Assembly (NCBI RefSeq): GCF_014770435.1
Contig: NZ_CP061739.1
Location: 1,612,001-1,676,000 of the forward strand
Source: Psychrobacter sp. 28M-43
GTDB taxonomy: Bacteria > Pseudomonadota > Gammaproteobacteria > Pseudomonadales > Moraxellaceae
Direction of reading: 5' to 3'
Length of the DNA stretch: 64,000 nucleotides
The notes beneath the pieces are model-generated. The model ran no database searches, was not told where the DNA came from, and saw nothing but the letters and a program-made list of their open reading frames with translations. Shown here piece after piece: positions 34,075 through 43,040 of the stretch. Both the position numbers and the translations under genes were made by a program. The number at the start of each line of letters is the position of its first letter. Position 1 is the first letter of the stretch.

Positions 34075-35202
34075 CTACTTAGTACTTGCCAGCTGATCAA
34101 AACGGCCACCATCTACAAAGAAAGCATCCATAATCTCTGCCCATGAGCCAAACACAGCCACAGGTTCAAACGTTTCAATATCAGGCAAAGTATCTTTATG
34201 AGCAGCTAGAATCTGCTCATCACTTGGACGCATATACATTTTTGCCATGAGCTCTTGGGCAGGCTTATCCCATAAACCTTTCAGATAAGCACTTGCCGCT
34301 TCTGTCTTACCAGATTTCTCAGTCACTGCCGTTACGACTGCTACTGGGTTGGCAATCGTAATCGAATAGCTCGGGTATACGATATCAACGTTACCCTTTG
34401 CAAATTGTTGGGCAGTTAAATGTGCTTCGTTTTCGGTTGTGATCAGCACATCACCTAGGCCACGCTGAGTAAAGCTGGTCGTTGCAGCGCGTGCGCCATT
34501 GTCATAAGTAACCACATTGGCCAGCAGTTTTTTGATAAAGTCATTGGTTTTTACAGGGTTTTCATTACTGCTTTCTTTGAATTGGTGCAAGCCATAACCA
34601 TAGGCACCCAAGAAGGCATAACGCGCCGTGCCACTGGTTTTCGGGTTCGGGATGACCACATCGATATCATTACGGGCCAAATCTGACCAGTCTTTGATAT
34701 TTTTTGGATTACCAGCGCGAACCAGTAATACCATGGTGCTAGTGTACGGCACGGCATTATTTGGTAGTGCTTGCTGCCAGTCAGCAGCGACCAAGCCTTT
34801 TTCCACCAATAGATTCATGTCGCTCTCTTGGTTAAAGGTCACCACATCCGCTTGCAGACCATTAGCGACAGAGAGTGCCTGCTTACTAGAGCCGCCATGC
34901 GACTGATTGATATTTACTTTGCTATTTGGGTGAGATTTCTGATAGTCGGTACTGAATAAGGTGTTGTAGTCTTTATAAAAGTCGCGAGACACATCATAGG
35001 AGACGTTGAGTAGATTAATATCCTGTGTCCCGCCACTGGCATTATTTGCCGCGTCATCTTGAGTCGCTTCTGTTGGACTGCAGCCTGTCATTATCATCGC
35101 TGCTGCGAGCATGCCGCTGGTGGCAAGTACACGCGCTTTTACAGACTTATTATTAGTTGATTGAATGCTAGCAATGCTGATTTGTTGGAATTTTTTTTGC
35201 AT
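34075..35202 (-). CDS. Second sulfate-binding lipoprotein (Sbp paralogue)
   Basis: A 375-residue paralogue of the next gene. LLNVSYDVSRDFYKDYN, QSHGGSSKQALSVANGLQADVV and NIKDWSDL are nearly the same in both proteins, while the signal regions and C-termini differ. It also has a lipoprotein signal (MIMTGC). The tandem pair suggests two receptors feeding one CysT-CysW-CysA transporter, perhaps for different oxyanions (sulfate and thiosulfate) or different affinities. The 270-bp gap between the two suggests separate promoters. Which anion each prefers cannot be read from sequence. Confidence 0.9.
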   Translation of the reverse strand: MQKKFQQISIASIQSTNNKSVKARVLATSGMLAAAMIMTGCSPTEATQDDAANNASGGTQDINLLNVSYDVSRDFYKDYNTLFSTDYQKSHPNSKVNINQSHGGSSKQALSVANGLQADVVTFNQESDMNLLVEKGLVAADWQQALPNNAVPYTSTMVLLVRAGNPKNIKDWSDLARNDIDVVIPNPKTSGTARYAFLGAYGYGLHQFKESSNENPVKTNDFIKKLLANVVTYDNGARAATTSFTQRGLGDVLITTENEAHLTAQQFAKGNVDIVYPSYSITIANPVAVVTAVTEKSGKTEAASAYLKGLWDKPAQELMAKMYMRPSDEQILAAHKDTLPDIETFEPVAVFGSWAEIMDAFFVDGGRFDQLASTK

Positions 35203-35562
35203 GATGCTCTCGATAAAAGTATTAGAAGCGTTTTGTCAAAATCTTGACCATCATCACAGAGCCTACAATCTTTTGAGTTCGGTTGTCGGGATGATGCAAG
35301 CTATGCTAGCAGCATAAATAGCAAACGCTTAGTGACGAATTAGCTTATCGACTAGTGAAGTTGGCATAAGTGATAGGAGCAATCTTTTTGCATTATTAAT
35401 AATAAAATGGGTTGAGTAGTTGCTGGCAGGTTTATTAAGTAGACTATGATTTGGGTAGGCTGTACCATTGTTTGTACGTCATAAAGCTTGTTGTATTAAT
35501 GATACTTTCATTATCCCGATACTATGCGAACCTTACTTTTCTACTTGACCAAAGGCCCTTAT
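35203..35562. other. Divergent promoter region upstream of the second sbp gene
   Basis: About 360 bp between the sbp paralogue (-) and the lipoprotein gene (+). It must hold both promoters. No clear regulator motif was recognised. Confidence 0.35.
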
Positions 35563-36150
35563 ATGAATACTTCATACCGTCAATTTCATTCTATTGTAGG
35601 GCTGATAATAATGACCGCTACCCTAGCGACTTTAACAGGCTGTAATAACGTGTCGCCCACTGTGAACAGCGCTAACCACAGTGCGGTTGAATCAGTCGCC
35701 AGTACAACATCTGCTTTGCCAGCTATTGAAAGTAATATCTTAGGTGACAATGTCTCAGCAGACAGATTTTCAACAGATAAAGTTTCAACAAACAAGGTTT
35801 CAGCGGATTACGCTACTGCCGACTACGACAAACGAGCACAAGGCTATGATTGGGTTGGCGTGATGGTACGAGCAGATGGTGATCGACAGATTGACATTAA
35901 AGTTCGCTCACGCAGCGATATCAAAAAACCTACTTGTCATTTCGATGGTAAGGCAACACTTATGGGGCAAGATACTGCTCATGGTATGATTTTTCAGGCA
36001 AAGGTAAATGACAGCACGGCTTTTTTTCAGTTTAAGGATGACACCCTCATCATCGATAGCCCAGACAAATATGCACTGAACTATTTTTGCTCAGGTGGTG
36101 GCTCACTTGCTGGAGAATATAAAAAGCTGGCAGTAGGTTTGGAGATTTAA
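35563..36150 (+). CDS. Small lipoprotein of unknown function
   Basis: A 195-residue protein from ATG 35563, selected because AAAGG lies 8 bases upstream and the signal peptide then starts the protein. ATLATLTGC is a good lipobox. After a Ser/Asp/Thr-rich linker containing near-repeats (DRFSTDKVSTNKVSADYATADY) the mature domain starts at YDWVGVMVRADGDRQIDIKVRSRSD and includes two Cys (PTCHF, YFCSGG) that may pair. No family is recognised. It stands alone inside the sulfur region, with a shared terminator behind it; a link to sulfur metabolism is not shown. Confidence 0.75.
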   Translation: MNTSYRQFHSIVGLIIMTATLATLTGCNNVSPTVNSANHSAVESVASTTSALPAIESNILGDNVSADRFSTDKVSTNKVSADYATADYDKRAQGYDWVGVMVRADGDRQIDIKVRSRSDIKKPTCHFDGKATLMGQDTAHGMIFQAKVNDSTAFFQFKDDTLIIDSPDKYALNYFCSGGGSLAGEYKKLAVGLEI

Positions 36151-36207
36151 TAGACAGCGCTAACATGCGTTAGGGCGTGTTTTTTATTTTAAAATAGTGA
36201 TAAAAAC

Positions 36208-36244
36208 AAAAAGGTGCCAGACCATAAGTCTGACACCTTTTTTA
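36208..36244. terminator. Bidirectional terminator between the lipoprotein and sat genes
   Basis: AAAAAGGTGCCAGAC pairs with GTCTGACACCTTTTT with one mismatch and a 5-base loop. It sits between converging genes. Confidence 0.85.
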
Positions 36245-36285
36245 CGACTGGCTTAGTACGAGTTATTTATACTGACGATCTGCCC

Positions 36286-37548
36286 TTATACCGCAGATGC
36301 ACCCGTTAATTTAACCTCAGCACGCTCTTCTTTTGCGATACCAGCATAGTAGTCACGCAAAATCTGTAGTACTTCTGGGCGACTAAAGTTATCTGGTACA
36401 TCTTCGTCTTCTGATAGCGCTTTACGCAGCTTAGTACCTGACACTTTAACGTGCTCAGAGGCGTCATGCGGGCAAGTCTTATCAGAGGCCATCGCATTAC
36501 AAGCATTACACCAGAACGTCCAGCCAATTTTGAGCGGTTGGGTGATAAGGTCATCTTTACCAACATGTTCAAAAATAGTTTGCGCATCAAACGCACCATA
36601 GTAATCGCCGACACCAGCATGATCACGACCAACAATCAGATGACTACAGCCGTAGTTTTGACGGAATAGCGCATGTAATAATGCCTCACGTGGACCAGCA
36701 TAGCGCATATCCAACGGATAGCCTGCTTGTATAACGGTATCTTGTCTAAAGTAATTATCAATTAGCGTTTTAATGGCTTCTTGACGAACTTCTGCTGGGA
36801 TGTCGCCAGGTTTCAATGCGCCTAATAATGAATGAATCAATACACCATCACAGATCTCAATCGCAATCTTGGCCAAATACTCATGTGAACGGTGCATTGG
36901 GTTGCGCGTTTGGAATGCAGCCACTGTTTTCCAGCCTTTAGCATCCAAAATTGCGCGTGTTTCTGCTGGCGTTTTGTAGATTTCTGGATATAACGTTGGG
37001 AACTCGCCTTCACTCAATACTTCAACACTACCGGCAATATTGACGGCTTCTTGGTTCAATACTTGCTGTACGCCTGGATGCTCTGAATCCGTGGTCGTAA
37101 ATACTTGCTGACACTCATGTTCTTTATCGATGGTATAGGTTTCTTCTACCGTCAAGATACCCATGACTTCACCATCTTGAGCGACCAATGCTACTTTGTC
37201 GCCTTGGCTCAAACTATCTGCCGTCTCTTTTGGCGCAGACAAGGTGATAGGGATTGGCCAAAACAAACCTGCGTTTTCACCGCTTTGCAAGCGCATGTTG
37301 TCTACCACACCCTGCCAGTCCGCTTGATTCATAAAGCCATTTAACGGAGTGAAACCACCAATACCGAACATGATTAAATCACCACGCTCACGTGAGCTTA
37401 GAGTGATGGTCGGCAATGTGCTGGCAAGTTCTAATGCTTGCTCACGTGCTTCGCCTTCTAACAACAGTGGTTTAAGCTCGGCACTGCCATGTGGAGGAAC
37501 AAGTTTTGATTTGAATTGGGATTGGGTTGGGCTTTGAGTTTGAGACAT
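36286..37548 (-). CDS. sat: ATP sulfurylase, Sat type
   Basis: Makes adenosine 5'-phosphosulfate from sulfate and ATP, the first step of sulfate activation. From ATG 37548 the protein has 420 residues and the single-subunit Sat fold rather than CysD/CysN. Active-site motifs [11 protein letters not shown] and [12 protein letters not shown] are present, and the C-terminal [17 protein letters not shown] resembles the zinc-binding Cys/His cluster of this bacterial type. The frame is open to 37605, but the extra residues have no family support. It is divergent from cysI and shares its promoter region. Confidence 0.94.
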   Translation of the reverse strand: MSQTQSPTQSQFKSKLVPPHGSAELKPLLLEGEAREQALELASTLPTITLSSRERGDLIMFGIGGFTPLNGFMNQADWQGVVDNMRLQSGENAGLFWPIPITLSAPKETADSLSQGDKVALVAQDGEVMGILTVEETYTIDKEHECQQVFTTTDSEHPGVQQVLNQEAVNIAGSVEVLSEGEFPTLYPEIYKTPAETRAILDAKGWKTVAAFQTRNPMHRSHEYLAKIAIEICDGVLIHSLLGALKPGDIPAEVRQEAIKTLIDNYFRQDTVIQAGYPLDMRYAGPREALLHALFRQNYGCSHLIVGRDHAGVGDYYGAFDAQTIFEHVGKDDLITQPLKIGWTFWCNACNAMASDKTCPHDASEHVKVSGTKLRKALSEDEDVPDNFSRPEVLQILRDYYAGIAKEERAEVKLTGASAV

Positions 37549-37891
37549 ATAGTTATTAAAACCTCTTATAAAAAGAATGGTTGGAAGAGATGAGCAAAAA
37601 TGCAAAAGCGATTAAATGTACAAAACTGAGAAGAAAGCCGTCGATAGATAATAAGTAGCGTACTAGCGACTGGGCATTAAATTTGATACGCATAGGCTAC
37701 CTAACTTTCGTTATGAAAATTTATGCTGTGTTTGGATATGGATATGTCTGAAAGGAATTTATGTTTCTGGGTACAAGCTTATATTATGTATAGCTGAATT
37801 ATTTACATTGCGAACGGCAATAAAACCTATTACACACGCAAATCATTTTCGTCGCTGATTTTAAGATTAAAAACAAAACTGAGATTACGTC
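37549..37891. other. Divergent sat-cysI promoter region
   Basis: About 340 bp between sat (-) and cysI (+). A CysB-type activator site would be expected here, but I could not identify one with confidence. No other feature is seen. Confidence 0.35.
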
Positions 37892-39583
37892 ATGTATCAA
37901 TATAATTACGCTGACCAGACTTTGGTAGAGGAACGAGTTGCCCAATTTCGCGACCAAACCGAGCGGTTTTTGGCAGGTGAGCTGCCAGAAGAGCAGTTTT
38001 TGCCATTACGGTTGCAAAATGGCCTATACATCCAGCGTTATGCGCCGATGTTGCGTATCGCCATTCCTTACGGATTGCTTGCCAGCTACCAGTTGCGCAA
38101 ACTGGCCGAGATTACTCGTAAATATGATAAAGGCTATGGCCACTTCACGACCCGTACCAATATCCAGCTGAACTGGCCAAAACTAGAAGATGTGCCAGAT
38201 ATTTTGGCTGAATTAGCCTCAGTACAGATGCATGCCATCCAAACCTCAGGCAACTGTATCCGTAATACCACCACCGATCCATATGCTGGTATTCATAAAG
38301 AAGAAATCGCTGATCCACGTCCTTATTGTGAAATTATTCGTCAGTGGTCAACCTTCCATCCTGAGTTTGCTTTTTTGCCGCGTAAATTTAAGATTGCCGT
38401 CATCGGCACCAATGATGACCGTGCAGCAACCCAAGTACATGATGTCGGCCTACACGTAAAAACCAATGATGAAGGTGAGATTGGTTTTGAAGTATTGGTT
38501 GGCGGTGGTCTAGGACGTATTCCTGTCCTTGGTAAAGTTATCAATAAATTCTTGCCACGTCAGCATCTGCTGAGTTATTTAGACGCCATCTTGCGTGTCT
38601 ATAACTTGCATGGTCGCCGTGACAAAGGCAGCAAATACAGATCACGTATCAAGATTTTGGTCGAAAGCATGGGCGGTCCAGCCTTCGCCAAATTGGTCAA
38701 TGCTGAATGGGAAGCCCACACCAAAGATGGTCCACTTACTTTGACTGATGAGAACTTTGCAACGGCGACTGGTTTCTTTAGTGAGCCTGACTATGTATCG
38801 TTTGACGCGCTACAAGTACAGTCTGAGCTACAACAGCAACTGAGCGCTGATAAAGATTTTGCCAACTGGTACAACCAAAATACCGTAGCGCACAAAATAG
38901 CTGGCTATCGTGCGGTGGTGATTTCTCTTAAGGCAGGCTTGGTCGATGGCAAATATGTACCATCCGGCGATGTCAGTGAATCACAAATGGATGCACTGGC
39001 TGACCTGTCTGACAAATATAGCTTTGGTGAGCTACGTGGTACTTATCAGCAGAATCTAGTATTCGCTGATGTGGAGACCAATAAGCTTTATGAGTTATGG
39101 CAGCAGCTATCAGAGTTGCATTTAGCGCGCGCAAACATCAACACCCTAACAGATATGATTGTCTGCCCAGGTTGGGATTATTGCTCGCTTGCCAATGCGA
39201 CCACCCACAACATCGCTGAACAAATCGAAAAACAGTTCGATGACCTAGACTATCTATATGACTTGGGTGAGATTCGCCTGAACATGTCTGGCTGTATCAA
39301 TGCTTGTGCGCACCATCATACAGGCGATATTGGTATCTTGGGCGTCGATAAAAAAGGCGAACATTGGTATCAGATTAGCCTTGGCGGCAACTCTAGCGAC
39401 GATGCCAAACTTGGCAAAATCTTAGGCAAATCTGTGCCTGCCCTTGAGGTTGCTAACACCATACAGCAGATCGTTGATGTCTATGTGGACTTACGTGCCA
39501 GCACTGATAACGATGTAGAAAGCTTTGGTCAATTGGTTGAGCGCGTTGGTATTGATCCATTTAAGGAGAAGGTCTATGGCTAA
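37892..39583 (+). CDS. cysI: Sulfite reductase haemoprotein (CysI-type nitrite/sulfite reductase)
   Basis: Reduces sulfite to sulfide with a sirohaem-[4Fe-4S] centre. The 563-residue protein has two pseudo-symmetric halves. YGHFTTRTNIQLNWPKLEDV belongs to the first. The cluster ligands are in the second as MIVCPGWDYCSLANA and MSGCINACAHHH (C-x5-C and C-x3-C). The start codon is ATG 37892. DUF934 overlaps its end by 8 bases. No CysJ-type flavoprotein is in the window, so electrons may come from another donor. CysG for sirohaem synthesis lies 1.7 kb downstream. Confidence 0.93.
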   Translation: MYQYNYADQTLVEERVAQFRDQTERFLAGELPEEQFLPLRLQNGLYIQRYAPMLRIAIPYGLLASYQLRKLAEITRKYDKGYGHFTTRTNIQLNWPKLEDVPDILAELASVQMHAIQTSGNCIRNTTTDPYAGIHKEEIADPRPYCEIIRQWSTFHPEFAFLPRKFKIAVIGTNDDRAATQVHDVGLHVKTNDEGEIGFEVLVGGGLGRIPVLGKVINKFLPRQHLLSYLDAILRVYNLHGRRDKGSKYRSRIKILVESMGGPAFAKLVNAEWEAHTKDGPLTLTDENFATATGFFSEPDYVSFDALQVQSELQQQLSADKDFANWYNQNTVAHKIAGYRAVVISLKAGLVDGKYVPSGDVSESQMDALADLSDKYSFGELRGTYQQNLVFADVETNKLYELWQQLSELHLARANINTLTDMIVCPGWDYCSLANATTHNIAEQIEKQFDDLDYLYDLGEIRLNMSGCINACAHHHTGDIGILGVDKKGEHWYQISLGGNSSDDAKLGKILGKSVPALEVANTIQQIVDVYVDLRASTDNDVESFGQLVERVGIDPFKEKVYG

Positions 39584-40196
39584 TCACCATATTTTGGACA
39601 GTCATGGCGTCGATATCGGCAGTCAAGATACATGGCATGTACTTACTACTGATGCACTGCCAGAGAGCATTGTATCGACTAACATTACGTTGCTTGAGCT
39701 ACTACAAAAACAAGAAAAGCCTGACGTGATCGTGCCACTTGTTGATCTGTTAGATACTACGGGCGCACAGGCTGGCGGTCTGATTAAAGAAGTTTATGAG
39801 CTGATCGTACAGCACAGTAGCCGACTTGGATTGTGGGTTACTGCCGATACTGACGCTGATGCACTAGAAGGGCTTAGTGAGTTCTTATCAACGCACGCAC
39901 TTATCGTGATTGATGTGCCGAAGTTCGCTGATGGTCGTCACTTTAGCTTTGCACGTACGCTGCGCCAAATCGGTTATACAGGCGAGATTCGAGTGGCTGG
40001 CGCGTTTGGCCGCGATCAAATTGCTTATATGCTACGCACGGGCGTTGATAGCTTTGTATTGAGCGAGCATGACCTAGAAGCAGATTCTAAGTTTGGTATT
40101 GAGCAAGCCTTTACTGCCCTTGCCAGTAGCTATGACGGTCGAAGCGCTTCAGATTTACCGATGTTTGCACAATCGTCAGAGCCTTCAGTCGCATAG
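39576..40196 (+). CDS. DUF934 family protein, CysI-associated
   Basis: A 206-residue protein of the DUF934 family, almost always encoded right after this type of cysI. The start ATG 39576 overlaps the cysI stop and is preceded by AAGGAGAAGG, so translation is coupled. FADGRHFSFARTLRQIGYTGEIRVAGAFGRDQIAYMLRTGVDSFVL is the conserved C-terminal block. No cofactor motif is evident. Its constant place suggests a partner or electron-transfer role in sulfite reduction, but its biochemistry is not established. Confidence 0.9.
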   Translation: MANHHILDSHGVDIGSQDTWHVLTTDALPESIVSTNITLLELLQKQEKPDVIVPLVDLLDTTGAQAGGLIKEVYELIVQHSSRLGLWVTADTDADALEGLSEFLSTHALIVIDVPKFADGRHFSFARTLRQIGYTGEIRVAGAFGRDQIAYMLRTGVDSFVLSEHDLEADSKFGIEQAFTALASSYDGRSASDLPMFAQSSEPSVA

Positions 40197-40280
40197 CTGT
40201 CGCACTGACTATTAATTTTATAGTAATACCCGATATTTTTAATCAACCTTTTTATATTAACAACAATTAAGGAACGTATT

Positions 40281-40919
40281 ATGAGCCAATTACACCCAAA
40301 CCTAGACCTTGACCAAGCCAACCAAGACCTACAAGGTAAGTCACCTGAGCAAATCGTTGAGTGGGCACTGACTCAAGCAAAAAACCCAATCATCACGACC
40401 AACTTCCGTCCGTATGAATCAGCGATTTTGCATTTGGTTGCTAAACAGCGCCCTGATATCACGGTATTGTGGGTAGACTCAGGTTACAACACTGATGCTA
40501 CTTATCAGTTTGCCAACAAGCTTATCCATGACTTGAACCTAAATGTCGTTACTTATATTCCTAAGCAAACGGCTGCACACCGTGACGCGACGATGAATGG
40601 CATCCCAGGTATCGATAACCCACAGCATGACGAGTTCACTGAGCAAGTTAAACTCGAGCCGTTCCGCCGTGCATTAGATGAGCTAAAGCCAGATGTGTGG
40701 TTCAATGCTATTCGTAAAGACCAAACTGAGTTCCGCCAAGGTCTTGACGTACTTAGCCTATCAAAAGACGGCGTGCTAAAAGTAGCGCCATTGTTTGAAA
40801 AAACAGATGCTGATCTAGACGTATACTTAGATGAGCACAACTTGCCAAACGAGCATGACTACTTTGATCCAACGAAAGTAGAAGAAAGCCGTGAGTGTGG
40901 CTTGCATACTCAGCTATAG
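40281..40919 (+). CDS. cysH: Phosphoadenylyl-sulfate reductase
   Basis: Reduces activated sulfate to sulfite with thioredoxin or glutaredoxin. The 212-residue protein has the PP-loop-like ATP-pyrophosphatase fold (TTNFRPYESAILHLV, TVLWVDSGYNTDATY) and the catalytic C-terminal ECGLH with Cys206. It has no CC...CxxC motif of the [4Fe-4S] APS reductases, and Cys206 is its only Cys, so it should use PAPS. AAGGAACG lies before the ATG. A matching APS kinase is not in this window. Neighbours sat, cysI and cysG support the role. Confidence 0.92.
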   Translation: MSQLHPNLDLDQANQDLQGKSPEQIVEWALTQAKNPIITTNFRPYESAILHLVAKQRPDITVLWVDSGYNTDATYQFANKLIHDLNLNVVTYIPKQTAAHRDATMNGIPGIDNPQHDEFTEQVKLEPFRRALDELKPDVWFNAIRKDQTEFRQGLDVLSLSKDGVLKVAPLFEKTDADLDVYLDEHNLPNEHDYFDPTKVEESRECGLHTQL

Positions 40920-41247
40920 TAAGGCGCTGACTGTAGCGATTGTTTATTGAACGATGGCTATAGCTATATCAATAAAAAAATCCCGCTTGGCTCTTATAGA
41001 GTCGTTAAGCGGGATTTTTTTGTGCTGTTCTATCTATAGTCAAAGAAATCTAATACTAGTTCTCTGACTATATATCGAAAACTTACCGCTATTCCTATTA
41101 TTAGCGAAAACAGGAATTAATATCTCAAAAACGAATATACTAATGCCAATTCACTAGGTGAGAGTATGCCTGTGATACCTCATAATGGCGGCATTCCTTA
41201 TATCTTTTCTACCTTTTATAATAAACAATTAAATATATGGTGACATT
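40920..41247. other. Gap between cysH and cysG
   Basis: Contains the cysH terminator (40974-41021); the remainder is AT-rich and should carry the cysG promoter. No other feature seen. Confidence 0.4.
40974..41021 (+). terminator. Intrinsic terminator of the cysI-DUF934-cysH operon
   Basis: AAAAAAATCCCGCTT pairs with AAGCGGGATTTTTTT, giving a strong outer stem and T8 tract, with an 18-base inner part. Confidence 0.85.
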
Positions 41248-42888
41248 ATGAACACCTTCCCGCTATTTTTTAAATTAGAAGACCGTAAAGTGCTTATCGT
41301 GGGCGGCGGCGAAGTGGCACTGCGTAAAGCGGATTTGCTCAGCCGTGCAGGCGCCTGTATCACTATACTTGCACCTGATATCAGCCACGAGCTACAAGCA
41401 CTGCTAACTGACAGCAAACATGAATTTATCTATGAGAATTATAATAAAACCTATATGTCAGGCGCACGGGTAATCATTGCCGCGACTGATGATGAGACGC
41501 TGAATCACCAAATCCATGCAGATGCGACTGAGCTAAACATTCCAGTCAATGTGGTCGATACGCCGCATTTATGTGACTTTATCTTTCCAGCGATTATCGA
41601 TCGCAATCCTATTGTGATTGGTATCTCATCAAATGGTAAAGCGCCTGTGCTAGCACGCTTATTACGGGCACGCCTTGAGACGTTAATCCCGCAAGGCTAC
41701 GGAAAATTAGCAAAGTTGGCAGGTGAATTCCGCAGTGAGGTAAAAGCCAAAATACCAACGCTTACTGGCCGTCGTCAGTTTTGGGAACGCGCGTTTGAAG
41801 GCCAAGTCAGTCAGCTCATGTTTGCAGGTAATGAAACTGAAGCGACTGCACAACTGAAAGCTGATTTGGATAGTACTGCCGCTGCTATCAGTAAGAAAAG
41901 CGATGATGCAAACTCGGTTAGAGAGTCAGATGCCATCAAGAACGTCGCATCGAATGAGTCAGAAAAAAACTTACCAGCCATTGGTGAAGTTTATATTGTT
42001 GGCGCAGGCCCGGGTGATCCAGAGCTGTTGACATTTAAAGCCTTGCGTCTAATGCAGCAAGCAGATGTGGTGTTTTACGATGCACTGGTCTCACCGCAGG
42101 TGTTGGACTTATGCCGCCGTGACGCTGATAAAGTATTTGTCGGTAAAAAACGCAGCAATCATACAGTTGCGCAACTAGGCATCAATGAGCTACTTGTCAA
42201 CCATGCCAAACAAGGCCGCCGTGTGGTGCGTTTAAAAGGTGGCGATCCGTTTATCTTTGGACGTGGCGGTGAAGAGATCGAAAGCCTGCGGGCACATAAT
42301 GTGCCTTATCAAGTCGTACCAGGTATCACCGCTGCCAATGCCGCTGCTAGCTATGCAGGCATTCCTTTAACTCACCGTGACCATTCACAGTCAGTGCGTT
42401 TTGTGACTGGGTTTTTGAAAGCTGGTGCACCCAACAGTAACTTTAAAAGCTTCTTAAATACTGATGAGACAGTCGTATTTTACATGGGTCTGCACTCGCT
42501 GGCACGTTTGACTGAAGGCTTGGTTGACGCTGGTCGTAGTAGCGAAACGCCCATTGCTATCGTCTCTAATGCGAGTATGCCCAATCAGCAGGTATTGACA
42601 GGTACGCTTGCAACGATTGTTGCCAAACAAGAACAAGCACAATTGCCAACGCCTGCCCTCCTAATTATGGGCGACGTGGTCAGCTTGCATCATGATTTGG
42701 CTTGGTATAATTTACAAAATCAGCAGCACAGTCAAAATAGCGATGATATAGCTAAAAATTGGTTGCGTGAAGGGTCGAGAGGTAAAGCAGTAAAACAACC
42801 GATAGACCAACAAGCGCACGCCCTATCGATGGTCGCCAATCTTGCGACGCAGCAAGGAGATGGTCTGGAGCAATTGATTGTTGACTAG
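41248..42888 (+). CDS. cysG: Sirohaem synthase CysG
   Basis: Makes sirohaem, the cofactor of CysI, from uroporphyrinogen III. The 546-residue protein combines an N-terminal precorrin-2 dehydrogenase/ferrochelatase part (KVLIVGGGEVALRKADLL, NPIVIGISSNGKAPVLARLLR) with a C-terminal SAM uroporphyrinogen methyltransferase (VYIVGAGPGDPELLTFKALR, RLKGGDPFIFGRGGEE, GITAANAAASYAGIPLTHR). It is about 90 residues longer than E. coli CysG (457): the extra length lies in a polar linker (about residues 200-245, KKSDDANSVRESDAIKN) and in the C-terminal tail. A terminator follows at 42931. Confidence 0.94.
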   Translation: MNTFPLFFKLEDRKVLIVGGGEVALRKADLLSRAGACITILAPDISHELQALLTDSKHEFIYENYNKTYMSGARVIIAATDDETLNHQIHADATELNIPVNVVDTPHLCDFIFPAIIDRNPIVIGISSNGKAPVLARLLRARLETLIPQGYGKLAKLAGEFRSEVKAKIPTLTGRRQFWERAFEGQVSQLMFAGNETEATAQLKADLDSTAAAISKKSDDANSVRESDAIKNVASNESEKNLPAIGEVYIVGAGPGDPELLTFKALRLMQQADVVFYDALVSPQVLDLCRRDADKVFVGKKRSNHTVAQLGINELLVNHAKQGRRVVRLKGGDPFIFGRGGEEIESLRAHNVPYQVVPGITAANAAASYAGIPLTHRDHSQSVRFVTGFLKAGAPNSNFKSFLNTDETVVFYMGLHSLARLTEGLVDAGRSSETPIAIVSNASMPNQQVLTGTLATIVAKQEQAQLPTPALLIMGDVVSLHHDLAWYNLQNQQHSQNSDDIAKNWLREGSRGKAVKQPIDQQAHALSMVANLATQQGDGLEQLIVD

Positions 42889-42930
42889 CGATTACTACTG
42901 ACCTGCAAAACGATGAGTCTTGAATAAGAA

Positions 42931-42967
42931 GAAAACCCTACCAGTATATTATTGGTAGGGTTTTCTT
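42931..42967 (+). terminator. Intrinsic terminator of cysG
   Basis: GAAAACCCTACCA pairs with TGGTAGGGTTTTC around a 9-base loop, with a T-rich tail. Confidence 0.8.
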
Positions 42968-43040
42968 TTGGCAACAGCGCAAAACGCAACGATTCTTGCT
43001 AGAATGAAGACTTTCTACTGCTCATACTTATAGTCTACTT

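Noticed and set aside
40920..41247. Riboswitch upstream of cysG
   Set aside because: Only the cysH terminator is recognisable; no conserved aptamer pattern was seen.
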